A stretch of DNA of 64,000 nucleotides, taken from Janthinobacterium sp. SUN073 (GTDB lineage: Bacteria; Pseudomonadota; Gammaproteobacteria; Burkholderiales; Burkholderiaceae_D). The notes under the pieces are model-generated. The model made no database searches. It worked only from the letters and a program-made list of their open reading frames with translations, and was not told the origin of the DNA. Positions 8,074-16,642 of this stretch are shown one piece after another; the stretch's first letter is position 1; each line of letters begins with the position of its first letter. Location: positions 1-64,000 of the forward strand of contig NZ_JAPUBT010000003.1 in NCBI RefSeq assembly GCF_030397665.1, in the 5' to 3' direction. The position numbers and the translations under genes were made by a program.

Positions 8074-9633
8074 TCAGAACTGGAAGTAGAGAAACTCGGT
8101 GACCCGGTTCATGCCGAAGATGCAGGCGACGAACAGCGCGGCAAAGCCCACGCTCCAGCGGCGCGTGGGGCGCCAGCTGAAGGCCCAGCGCCCTGAAGGT
8201 TGAAAGATTCTTTCAATGGCAGGCTCGTAGAGAAAGAAAATTTCTTGCGTGTTTGGCGCCTTGAAAGCCAGCAACATGGCGCCCAGCAGCACGGGCAAGC
8301 CCGGCCCCGCCAGTTCGATCCAGCGGATGCCGTCGAAGGCGGGATGCAAGCCCCATTGCGCCAGGCTGGCCGCGTGGTTGCCTAGGCCGCGCGGCAGGCT
8401 CACGCCGTTCGCGCCCAGCAGCGCGCCGGTGATGTCCCAGGCCGTGGCCACGTCGGGCGCGCGGAAGAAGATCCAGGCCAGCATGACGGCAAGAAAGGTC
8501 AGGACGCCGGGCCACCAGTGCAGCCAGCGGTAGACCCGCGCCGCGCCGAACGCGCGTTGCCATGCCTGCTGCAGCACCAGGTACAGGCCGTGCAAGCCGC
8601 CCCAGATGACGAAGGTCCAGCCGGCGCCATGCCACAGGCCGCCCAGCAGCATGGTCAGCATCAGATTGCGGTAACGCATGGCCTCGCCGTGGCGGCTGCC
8701 GCCGAGAGGTATGTATAAATAGTCGCGCAGGAAACGCGACAAGGTCATGTGCCAGCGGCGCCAGAAATCGGCGATATTGGCCGCCTTGTACGGCGAATTG
8801 AAGTTCAGCGGCAATTTCACGCCGAACAGGCGCGACAGACCGATGGCCATGTCCGAATAGCCGGAAAAGCCGAAATACAGCTGGAAGGTGTAGGCCAGCA
8901 CGCCGATCCACGCCTCGATCAGGGTGGGCGTGGCCCCGGCCGCAAAGACCGGCATGGCCAGCGGCGACAGGTTGTCGGCGATCAGCACTTTTTTGGCCAG
9001 CCCGATGGTAAAAATCGACAGGCCAATGGCGAAGTTGGCGGCACGCGGGTGGGCGTTGGCCGGGTCGGCGAACTGCGGCATCATGTCGCGGTGATGCAGC
9101 ACGGGGCCGGCGATCAAATGGGGGAAATAGCTGACGAACAGCACATAATGAATGAAACGGTACTCGCGCACCTCGCCCCGGTAGCAATCGACGAGGAAGG
9201 CGATCTGCGTGAAGGTAAAGAATGAGATGCCGATCGGCAAGATGATGTCGAGGCCGGACCACGACAGGCTGCCAGCGCCAGCTCCGGCGGCCACGGCGAC
9301 GGCATTCACGCTGTCGATGAAGAAATTCGCATATTTATAGTAGGCAAGCAAGCCCAGGTTCAAGGCCAGGGCCGCCACCAGCACGCGCTTGCGGGCCGCG
9401 CCCGCGCTGGTCCCCAGCAAGCGGCCGGCACCGTAATTGACGCAGATGGAGGCCAGCAGCAGCGGCAGGTAGCGCACGTCCCACCAGGCATAGAAGAACA
9501 GCGAGGCGAGCGCCAGCCACAAGGCCGGCGCCAGGCGCCAGCTGGCAGAGGACGTCAATCGATCCAGCAGAAAATAGCCGGCCAGCACGATGGGCAGATA
9601 GCCGAACAGGAAGGCGAAGGAGTTAAACAGCAT
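8074..9633 (-). CDS. MBOAT-family O-acyltransferase (AlgI-like)
   Basis: A 519-residue polytopic membrane protein that moves acyl (probably acetyl) groups across the inner membrane for exopolysaccharide modification. Signatures: MLFNSFAFLFGYLPIVLAGYF start, ICVNYGAGRLLG, YPLP-equivalent PIGISFFTFTQIAFLVDCYRG, FWRRWHMTLSRFLRDYLYIPLGGSR, and GGLWHGAGWTFVIWGGLHG with the catalytic histidine. The ATG at 9633 has an AGGAGG ribosome site; it overlaps the end of the upstream glycosyltransferase by 11 bases. The two SGNH-like partners follow immediately. It resembles the AlgI/AlgJ pair of alginate acetylation. Confidence 0.9.
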   Translation of the reverse strand: MLFNSFAFLFGYLPIVLAGYFLLDRLTSSASWRLAPALWLALASLFFYAWWDVRYLPLLLASICVNYGAGRLLGTSAGAARKRVLVAALALNLGLLAYYKYANFFIDSVNAVAVAAGAGAGSLSWSGLDIILPIGISFFTFTQIAFLVDCYRGEVREYRFIHYVLFVSYFPHLIAGPVLHHRDMMPQFADPANAHPRAANFAIGLSIFTIGLAKKVLIADNLSPLAMPVFAAGATPTLIEAWIGVLAYTFQLYFGFSGYSDMAIGLSRLFGVKLPLNFNSPYKAANIADFWRRWHMTLSRFLRDYLYIPLGGSRHGEAMRYRNLMLTMLLGGLWHGAGWTFVIWGGLHGLYLVLQQAWQRAFGAARVYRWLHWWPGVLTFLAVMLAWIFFRAPDVATAWDITGALLGANGVSLPRGLGNHAASLAQWGLHPAFDGIRWIELAGPGLPVLLGAMLLAFKAPNTQEIFFLYEPAIERIFQPSGRWAFSWRPTRRWSVGFAALFVACIFGMNRVTEFLYFQF

Positions 9634-10696
9634 GTTGCCTCCTGGCAGGCAAGGACTGCAGCTGGTCGTAACACTCGGCAATCTGGGCCGCTACCCGCTC
9701 CCACGTAAAACGTTCCACCAGCGCTTGCACGCGGGCGCGCTCGGGCGGCAGCGCCAGCAAGTCGAGGATGGCATGGCGCTGCGCGGGGCCATCGTCCCAG
9801 GCCACCTTGCGCAGCGCAAACGCGGAATCGGGCAAGTCCAGCGCGCTTTGCGCCGTCATGACGACGGGCGTGCCGGCCGCCAGCGCTTCGAGCACGCTCA
9901 AGGGAAACACTTCGCCCTGGCTGGGCAAGGCCGCCACGGCCGCCGCATGGTAGGCGCTGGCCAGCAGCGGGTCGGCGTGCTCGAGCGCACCCAGCCAGCT
10001 GACGTGCGGCAAGTCCAGCAACTGTTGCAGATACGCCTGCTGTTCCCGGGGCGCGGCGCCGATCAGTACCAGGGGCAAGCCGGCCCCCACCAGCGCCTGT
10101 GCCAGTCCCAGCTGGTTTTTATACGGTGAAATGCTGCCCACCATCAGCACGAACGGCCCGGCGATGCCTGTTTCGCGCAGGAACAGGTCGCCATTGGCCG
10201 TGAAGAAATGCGGATTGATCCCGTTGGGCAAGACGCGGATGGCGTCCGCCCCCATGCCGAAACCTTGCACGATGGCATCGCGCTCGGCCTCGCCCAGGGC
10301 AATCACCACGTCGGCCAGCTGCAGGGCGCGCCGCGTTTGCGCATAGCTCGTTTGCACCATCCACTCCGTCAGCCGCCCTGCCAGCCGGTCGGCCAGCCGC
10401 GCGCGCCAGGCGCTGGCGCGGCCCCAGCCGGGCGACAGCAGCGGCGACAACACCACGGGCACGCCTTGCTCGTTTGCCATTTCCATGATGCGGTAAGTGC
10501 CATTGCTGGCCGAAAACACGTGCAGCACGTCGAAATCGGCCAGCCGCTGATGGTTGGCGTCGACCAGTTGCACGTCCAGGGGCCGCGCCGGTAGCTGGGG
10601 CAGCCGGTTCAGCGCGGCAATGGTTTCGCGTACCTGGATCTGCAAGCCGCCGTCGCGCTGGAACAGCATCGGGTAAGACAAGATACCGACACGCAT
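9623..10696 (-). CDS. Glycosyltransferase family 4 (exopolysaccharide)
   Basis: A 357-residue GT-B enzyme that transfers a sugar from a nucleotide donor to a growing lipid-linked repeat unit. The N-terminal Gly-rich acceptor loop is MLFQRDGGLQIQVRETIAAL; the C-terminal donor domain begins at VLMVGSISPYKNQLGLAQAL and has ALPSQGEVFPLSVLEALAAGTPVV with the family E-x7-E. The start at 10696 is chosen because AAAGGA precedes it closely and the two upstream in-frame ATGs overlap the flippase. Sugar specificity cannot be read from the sequence. It lies between the flippase (2-base gap) and the MBOAT gene. Confidence 0.85.
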   Translation of the reverse strand: MRVGILSYPMLFQRDGGLQIQVRETIAALNRLPQLPARPLDVQLVDANHQRLADFDVLHVFSASNGTYRIMEMANEQGVPVVLSPLLSPGWGRASAWRARLADRLAGRLTEWMVQTSYAQTRRALQLADVVIALGEAERDAIVQGFGMGADAIRVLPNGINPHFFTANGDLFLRETGIAGPFVLMVGSISPYKNQLGLAQALVGAGLPLVLIGAAPREQQAYLQQLLDLPHVSWLGALEHADPLLASAYHAAAVAALPSQGEVFPLSVLEALAAGTPVVMTAQSALDLPDSAFALRKVAWDDGPAQRHAILDLLALPPERARVQALVERFTWERVAAQIAECYDQLQSLPARRQHAV

Positions 10697-10698
10697 GG

Positions 10699-12180
10699 TC
10701 ATCCTTTCGTGCATTTGACAGCCAGCCAGCGGGCCGCCAGCTTGCGTTGCAACAACGAAAACTCGCCAGCCAGTTCATGTTTCAACAGGAACAGACCGGC
10801 CAGCCAGCACAGCAAGGTAGCCAGCGCCGTGCCCGTCAGCGCCAGCAGCGCCGGCGTATCCACCGGCAGGCACAGCAGTGCAGCAAGGGGCGCCACGGCG
10901 CTGAGTCCGCAGAGCAGCAGGCTTTTGCGCACGGCCCGCGCCAGGGTGCGCCAGTCGAGTGCGCTCAAGCGCCGCAGGCAGCCATACACCAGCCAGCTGC
11001 GCAGCACATTGCTGAGCACCACGGCCCAGGCCACGGCCTCCAGGCCGAACGGCGCCGCGGCCAGCAGCAGCGCCACTTTGATGGCGCCAGCGCAGGCATC
11101 GAGCCGCACCTGCGCATGCAGCTGGCCCGTCGCCACGAACAGGTAGCGGGCCATGCTGAACATGCTATACACGGCCGAGGACAGGCACATGATGCGGATC
11201 AAGGGCACACATCCTAGCCATTGCGTGCCATACAACACCTTGACCAGGGGCAAAGCCATGCAGGCGAGGAAGAGAAAAAACGGCCAGGCCAGCGCCGTCA
11301 TGTAGCCGATCGTGCGCAAATACACGAGCTCCGCCCCGCCCTTTTCCCCTTGTCCGCCACCTTCGCGCGCGCGCGCCGCGAACAGGGGAAACACCACGGG
11401 AGAAATCGCGCTGGTGATGGCCTGGTTGAAAATATTGAGCACGCTTTGCGCCTTGCCGAACAGGGCCAGACTTTCAATGCCGATCAGCTTGCCGATGATC
11501 AGGTCCGGCGCCGCCACGCCCGCCTCGTCGACCAGACCGCCACCCGTCGCATACGCGCCAAAACGGGCGATGGCACCCATGCCGCGCCGTCCCGGCAGCC
11601 ACGGCAGTTCGCGGGGCCGCACCAGCAGGCTCACCAGCAGCGAGGCGCAGGAACCGGCCAGCGCCGCCCATACCATGCTCATATAACTGTAGCCCTGCTG
11701 CGCCAGCAGCACGGCCACCAGCAGGTTGACCACGCTATTGGCCCCATTGATGGCGTAAATGGCGCGAAAGCGCAGTTGCCGGCGCAACATGGGAAGTGTC
11801 AAGGCACTGAACGGTATCAGCAGGAAGTTAATTGACAGCAAACGTAGCACGAGGGTCAGCCGGGGTTCGCCATAGAAATGCGCCAGCGGTGCACTGGCCA
11901 GCAGCACCAGGCCCGCCAGCAGCCAGGCGACAAGCAGGCTGGTGGCCAGTGCGGCCCGCAGTTTCACGGCATCGAGCTGCTTTTCCTGGATCAGGTATTG
12001 CCCCACGCCGAAATCGCGCACCACTTGCGCCAGCGCCACCAGCACGGCGCCCAGCGAATACACGCCAACCTCGGCCGGCGTCAACAGGCGCGACAGCACC
12101 ATGGTGGCGATGATGCCCAGCAGCAGCACCGTGTATTTTTCGGCAAACGAAAACAGAAACGAATGGCGGGTGGCGCTCAT
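10699..12180 (-). CDS. Wzx-type polysaccharide flippase
   Basis: A 493-residue integral membrane protein with about 14 hydrophobic segments, of the polysaccharide-transporter (PST/MOP) type. The N-terminus SFAEKYTVLLLGIIATMVLSRLLTPAEVGVYSLG and RDFGVGQYLIQEK is typical, as is RPRELPWLP after helix six. It should flip the lipid-linked repeat unit to the periplasmic face for Wzy-type polymerisation; the O-ligase-like gene at 14418 would be the matching polymerase or ligase. It sits 15 bases after the two-domain glycosyltransferase and 2 bases before the next transferase, in one operon. Confidence 0.87.
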   Translation of the reverse strand: MSATRHSFLFSFAEKYTVLLLGIIATMVLSRLLTPAEVGVYSLGAVLVALAQVVRDFGVGQYLIQEKQLDAVKLRAALATSLLVAWLLAGLVLLASAPLAHFYGEPRLTLVLRLLSINFLLIPFSALTLPMLRRQLRFRAIYAINGANSVVNLLVAVLLAQQGYSYMSMVWAALAGSCASLLVSLLVRPRELPWLPGRRGMGAIARFGAYATGGGLVDEAGVAAPDLIIGKLIGIESLALFGKAQSVLNIFNQAITSAISPVVFPLFAARAREGGGQGEKGGAELVYLRTIGYMTALAWPFFLFLACMALPLVKVLYGTQWLGCVPLIRIMCLSSAVYSMFSMARYLFVATGQLHAQVRLDACAGAIKVALLLAAAPFGLEAVAWAVVLSNVLRSWLVYGCLRRLSALDWRTLARAVRKSLLLCGLSAVAPLAALLCLPVDTPALLALTGTALATLLCWLAGLFLLKHELAGEFSLLQRKLAARWLAVKCTKG

Positions 12181-12195
12181 GCGGGCCGCCCGCGC

Positions 12196-14286
12196 CTACA
12201 CGAGGCCCGCATAGAACTGCCGCAACTGGCGTTCCAGGCGCGGCATCGAATAGCGCTGCACGGTTTCCTCGCGCGCCAGCCGTCCCATGCGGGCGCGCCG
12301 GGGTGCATCGACCAGCAACTTGGCCACGGCCGCGCAGGCGGCGTGCTCGTCATCGAGCGGCAGCAACAAGCCGCCTTCACTATCGTGCAGGATATCGCGG
12401 GTGCCCGGCACGTCCGTGCCCACGGCCGGCACGCCGCAGGCCATGGCCTCGATCGTGGCGATGCCGAAACCCTCGTTTTTACTCAGCAACACATGCAGGT
12501 CGAAGGCCGGCATCAGCAACTCGACGCGCTGCCGGAAGCCGGCAAACACGACTCTGTCCTGCAAACCCGATTGCTGCGCCTGCAGCCGCAGCATGGCGTC
12601 CAGCGGCCCCGTGCCCACCAGCACTAAATACAAGTCGGGAAACTGCGCGGCCAGCCTGACGAACAGGGCCAGCAGCGCTTGCGGGCGCTTTTGCGCGGAG
12701 AGTCGCGCCACGCAGCCGAGCACTAGCGCGTCCGGCGGCAGCCCCAGTTCCTTGCGCGCCTGTATTCTCCGTTCGGGCGAAACAGTAAAAGTGTCCGTAT
12801 CGACGCCGTTGGGAATCACGGCCAGGCGCGTCTGCGGCGCCAGCATGTCGCGGTACAGGTCGAGGAAATGCCGCATGGCCGAGTCCGACACGGCATACAC
12901 GCCTTTGACGCTGCGAAACGCCTCTTCCAGCCGGGGCCGCTGCCAGTCGCTGAAGGTTTCCAGGGGAAACGCGTTGTGCACGCTGATCACGGCCGGCAGC
13001 CGGCATTGCCGCGCCAGCCACAGGATGGAGGCGCCATATGCCGTCCAGCAAAACGCCACGTGGACCAGGTCCGGCCGCAACCGCCGCAGCCGCCATGCGC
13101 CCGTGACCCTGGCGCGCAGCCAATTCCAGCGGCGCCACGCCCAGTGTTCGAGAAACAAGGGCGGCTCGTACACGCGCACTTGCATCTGTCTTGCGCGCAA
13201 GTCTTGCGCCCAGGCAGTAAAACCGGGAAAGCGCCGCAGCGCCAGCACGCTGTCATAGCCGCTCGCGCCCAGCATCTTCGCCTCTTGCGCCATGCGCAGC
13301 TCCATGCCGCCCAGCTCGCCCGAATAACTGCTGATGACGATACGCGGCAGGCGTTTGCGCCGTCCCCGCCACGCTTCGTGGAAGAAACCGCGCAGCCAGG
13401 CGCGTTCCCACTGGCGCAGGAACAGCTCGGCGTGGTCGCGCCGCAGCCAGGCCCGCACGGCGCCGAGCGACTCGCGCAGGTATCGGCCCAGCATCCAGCG
13501 GGGCACGCCCAGCAGCTCCACGCTGGGCGCGAATGTCGCCAGCCGGCATTGGCCCCGGCCAAACAGCATGGCGCGGCGCAGTATCCAGGCCCGCTGCACT
13601 TGCGGGGCACGGATGATGTGCGCCACCCTGGCTTGCGGACAGAACCAGGAAGGGTTGCCGGCCGCATGCATTTCCAGGTTGAGCCGGGTTTCGCTGCCCA
13701 TGGCGTAATTGGCTCCCTGCGGGCCGATGCTTTCGTCATAGCGGGCGCCCGCCTCGAAGATGCGGCGGCGGATGGCCATGTTGGCGCCCCACACCAGACC
13801 CGGATAGATGGGGGCGTCGCGCAAATCGGGACTGGTAATGCCCCACGTCAAGCCGACAGGCGTCAGGCGCAGCAGCCAGTCGGCCGGCTTTTCCCGCCAG
13901 GCGGGCACGATGGCGCCGCCGAACAGCGCATAGCCGGGGTGCTCACGCGCGCAGTCCTGCAAGCGGCACAGCCAGTCGGATGCGGGCATGGCGTCGTCGT
14001 CGCCAAAGACGAACAGCTCGCTGCCATCGCCGTTTGAGCGCAAGGCGTGTTCGACGGCGCCGTTCAGGGCGGAACTGCGGCCGCGCCGCGCCACGTAGAT
14101 ATAGCTCAAGGGCAAGCGGCCGCGAAAGGCGGCGATCACCTGGGCCGTGGCGTCCGTGCTGCCATTGTCGGCGATGACCAGGCGCCAGCCGCCCACGGGC
14201 GGTCGCAGCCCCATGTAGGCGCGCAATACCTGGGGCAAGGTGCCGGCGCCATTGTAGGTCGCCATGAGAACGGTCAACAAGGACAT
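12196..14286 (-). CDS. Two-domain glycosyltransferase (GT2-GT4 fusion)
   Basis: A 696-residue fusion. Residues 1-300 are a family 2 GT-A domain: TVLMATYNGAGTLPQVLRAY, IADNGSTDAT, and ELFVFGDDDAMP with the DXD-type acidic cluster. Residues 310-690 are a family 4 GT-B domain: ISSYSGELGGMELRMAQEA, VIPNGVDTDTF, and LLSKNEGFGIATIEAMACGVPAVGTDV with the E-x7-E motif. The one protein could add two sugars in sequence. Its ATG at 14286 has AAGGAGG unusually close (about one base gap). It is the first gene of the leftward polysaccharide operon, divergent from 14418. Confidence 0.85.
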   Translation of the reverse strand: MSLLTVLMATYNGAGTLPQVLRAYMGLRPPVGGWRLVIADNGSTDATAQVIAAFRGRLPLSYIYVARRGRSSALNGAVEHALRSNGDGSELFVFGDDDAMPASDWLCRLQDCAREHPGYALFGGAIVPAWREKPADWLLRLTPVGLTWGITSPDLRDAPIYPGLVWGANMAIRRRIFEAGARYDESIGPQGANYAMGSETRLNLEMHAAGNPSWFCPQARVAHIIRAPQVQRAWILRRAMLFGRGQCRLATFAPSVELLGVPRWMLGRYLRESLGAVRAWLRRDHAELFLRQWERAWLRGFFHEAWRGRRKRLPRIVISSYSGELGGMELRMAQEAKMLGASGYDSVLALRRFPGFTAWAQDLRARQMQVRVYEPPLFLEHWAWRRWNWLRARVTGAWRLRRLRPDLVHVAFCWTAYGASILWLARQCRLPAVISVHNAFPLETFSDWQRPRLEEAFRSVKGVYAVSDSAMRHFLDLYRDMLAPQTRLAVIPNGVDTDTFTVSPERRIQARKELGLPPDALVLGCVARLSAQKRPQALLALFVRLAAQFPDLYLVLVGTGPLDAMLRLQAQQSGLQDRVVFAGFRQRVELLMPAFDLHVLLSKNEGFGIATIEAMACGVPAVGTDVPGTRDILHDSEGGLLLPLDDEHAACAAVAKLLVDAPRRARMGRLAREETVQRYSMPRLERQLRQFYAGLV

Positions 14287-14417
14287 GCCTCCTTGGTCTT
14301 ACCATGACAAAACTATGCATCAAGCAGTATTGATCCAGTGTACTGAGCCTGCCCGCCAACCCGTTGACAGGCATCAAGACCTTGCCAAGCCGGGCAAAAC
14401 CAGGAGCGTCCCCCTTC

Positions 14418-15710
14418 ATGCGCGACATACTGATTACCATCATCATCTTTGGTTCGCTGCCCTTCATCCTGAAGTCACCGGCCATCGGCGGCCTGATGTG
14501 GGTATGGGTCAGCGTGATGAATCCCCACACGCAAGCCTGGGGCTTTGCCACCCACTTGCCGTTTGCCTTCATCATCGCCATCGCCACCATGCTCAGCCTG
14601 ATGAAGACGCGCGAGCCGAAAAGCTTGCCGCTGACGCCCGTCAGCGTGCTGCTGCTGCTGTTCGTCGGGTGGATGAATGTCACGGCGCCGTTCGCCCTGC
14701 TGCCCGACGCGTCGTGGGTGCAGTGGAACAAGGTCATGAAGATCATGCTGATGAGCTTTGTGATCATGATGGTGATACGCACGCGGCGCGATATCGTGCG
14801 CCTCGTCTGGGTGCTGGTGGGCTCGATCGGCTATTACGGCGTGAAAGGCGGCATCTTCACCATCCGCAGCGGCGGCACGGAACGGGTCTGGGGGCCGGAA
14901 GATACATTCATTGGTGATAACAATGCGCTGGCCCTGGCCCTGATCATCACCATTCCCCTCATGTATTATTTGCAGCAAAACACGGACAAGCGCTGGGTGC
15001 GCCATGGCTTGTCGGCGGCGATGCTGCTGTCGGCGCTGGCCGCGCTGGGCTCGTATTCGCGCGGCGGCCTGCTGGCCATCGCCGCCATGGGCCTGTTCAT
15101 GTGGCTGAAAAGCGACCGCAAGCTGGTGTTGGGCGCGCTGCTCGGCGCCGTCGCGCCCCTGCTGCTGGCCTTCATGCCCGAGCGCTGGACCGAACGCATG
15201 GACACCATCAACACCTATCAGGATGACGTGTCCGCCATGGGCCGCCTGAATGCCTGGCGCATGGCATGGAACCTGGCGCGCGACCGTTTTCTTGGCGGCG
15301 GCTTCGATGTGTCCGACGCCGCCATCTTTGCCCGCTACGCGCCGAACCCCATGGATGTGCACGCAGCGCACAGCATCTACTTCCAGGCGCTGGGCGAACA
15401 CGGCTTCGTCGGCCTGTTGATTTACCTGGCGCTGGGCGTCGCCACCTGGCGCACCGCGGCTGCCATCATCCGCCGCACGCGGGGCCAGCCGGAACTGCGC
15501 TGGGCGCATGGCCTGGCCACCATGAGCCAGGCCAGCCTGATCGGCTTTGCCGTGGGCGGCGCCTTCCTCAGCCTGCTGTATTTCGACATGCCGTATTACC
15601 TGATGGCCGCCCTGATCGGCACGCGCATCATCGTCGAGCGGCAGGCGCCCACCTCTACATCGCGCCAGGCCAGAGCCAAGGCCCGGGCCGCCGTCGCGGA
15701 GCAGCCATGA
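14418..15710 (+). CDS. O-antigen-ligase-like protein, XrtA system-associated
   Basis: A 430-residue membrane protein with at least ten hydrophobic segments, matching the pattern of the exosortase-A associated putative O-glycosylation ligase family (TIGR03097). Seen: SPAIGGLMWVWVSVMNPHTQAWGFA near the N-terminus, YYGVKGGIFTIRSGGTERVWGPEDTFIGDNNALAL, and the Wzy_C-type ALGSYSRGGLLAIAAM. The large periplasmic loop contains DVHAAHSIYFQALGEHGFVGL, with the conserved histidines of O-antigen ligases. The ATG at 14418 lies after AGGAG at a long spacing. The next gene overlaps its stop by ATGA. Confidence 0.87.
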   Translation: MRDILITIIIFGSLPFILKSPAIGGLMWVWVSVMNPHTQAWGFATHLPFAFIIAIATMLSLMKTREPKSLPLTPVSVLLLLFVGWMNVTAPFALLPDASWVQWNKVMKIMLMSFVIMMVIRTRRDIVRLVWVLVGSIGYYGVKGGIFTIRSGGTERVWGPEDTFIGDNNALALALIITIPLMYYLQQNTDKRWVRHGLSAAMLLSALAALGSYSRGGLLAIAAMGLFMWLKSDRKLVLGALLGAVAPLLLAFMPERWTERMDTINTYQDDVSAMGRLNAWRMAWNLARDRFLGGGFDVSDAAIFARYAPNPMDVHAAHSIYFQALGEHGFVGLLIYLALGVATWRTAAAIIRRTRGQPELRWAHGLATMSQASLIGFAVGGAFLSLLYFDMPYYLMAALIGTRIIVERQAPTSTSRQARAKARAAVAEQP

Positions 15711-16642
15711 GCGCCACCTTGTCGATTCTGATCTACCACCGCGTGCTGGCGCGGCCCGACCCGCTGTTTCCCGGCGAAGTCGACGCGACCCTGTTCGAGC
15801 GCCAGTTGCGCCTTGTAAAACGTTTCTATGCGCCGCTGCCCCTCGCCGAGGCCGTGCAGCGGCTGCAAGATGGCAGCCTGCCGCCGCGCGCCGCCTGTAT
15901 CACCTTCGACGACGGCTATGCCGACAATGCGCAAGTGGCCCTGCCCTTGCTGCAGCGCCACGGCTTGCACGCCACGTTTTTTATCGCCACGGGCTACCTG
16001 GACGGCGGGCAAATGTGGAACGATACAGTGATCGAGGCCGTGCGTCAGGCGCCAGGTTCCGTACTCGACTTGCGCGAACTTGGGCTGGATTGCCTGCCCG
16101 TCGCCAATCTGGCGCAGCGGCAAGCGGCCATCGCCACCTTGCTGGGCCAACTCAAGTACCTGCCGTTCGCCCGGCGCCAGCAGCTGGCCATGCAGATCCG
16201 CCGCCAGGCCGGCGTCGTTGCGGGCCCGCCAGCCATGCTCAGCACGGCGCAGCTGCGTCAATTACATGCGGCAGGCATGGAACTGGGTGCGCACACGGTG
16301 AGCCACCCGATACTGTCCACCTTGCCAGAGCGGGAGGCGCGGCTGGACATCGCCAACGGCAAGCATCAGCTGGAAAGTTTGATCCAGGCGCCCGTCACCC
16401 TGTTTGCGTATCCGAACGGCAAGGCCGGGCGCGATTACGGCGCATCCCACGTGGCGATGGTCCACAGCCTGGGTTTCAAGGCGGCCGTGGCAACGGACTG
16501 GGGCGTGGCGCGCCCCGGCGCGGGGCTGGACTTGCTGCAGCTGCCCCGCTTTACGCCGTGGGATCGAGGACGGCTGGCGTTTCTGTGGCGCTTGCGGCAA
16601 AACCGTCGGCAAGCGCACCCAGCGCGCCCGGATGCTGGCTGA
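15707..16642 (+). CDS. Polysaccharide deacetylase (NodB homology, XrtA locus)
   Basis: A 311-residue carbohydrate esterase family 4 protein, starting ATGA-coupled to the ligase gene. Motif 1 is CITFDDGYADNA (TFDDG, catalytic Asp and metal Asp) and motif 2 is GAHTVSHP (H-x3-H metal ligands). FAYPNGKAGRDY fits motif 3. No signal peptide is evident, so a cytoplasmic site or non-classical export must be assumed. It should remove N-acetyl (or O-acetyl) groups from the polysaccharide. The last 92 bases overlap the 3' end of the convergent amidotransferase gene, an unusually long tail-to-tail overlap. Confidence 0.85.
   Translation: MSATLSILIYHRVLARPDPLFPGEVDATLFERQLRLVKRFYAPLPLAEAVQRLQDGSLPPRAACITFDDGYADNAQVALPLLQRHGLHATFFIATGYLDGGQMWNDTVIEAVRQAPGSVLDLRELGLDCLPVANLAQRQAAIATLLGQLKYLPFARRQQLAMQIRRQAGVVAGPPAMLSTAQLRQLHAAGMELGAHTVSHPILSTLPEREARLDIANGKHQLESLIQAPVTLFAYPNGKAGRDYGASHVAMVHSLGFKAAVATDWGVARPGAGLDLLQLPRFTPWDRGRLAFLWRLRQNRRQAHPARPDAG

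Noticed and set aside
5671..8089. Two long rightward frames opposite the SGNH-like genes
   Set aside because: They mirror each other only because the genes below are duplicated. Their translations are Arg/His-rich without motifs.
14287..14417. TGGCA-N-TTGAT resembling a sigma-54 promoter in the divergent gap of the polysaccharide locus
   Set aside because: The GG and the second element are nine rather than ten bases apart and the GC dinucleotide is missing, so it fails the strict spacing rule.
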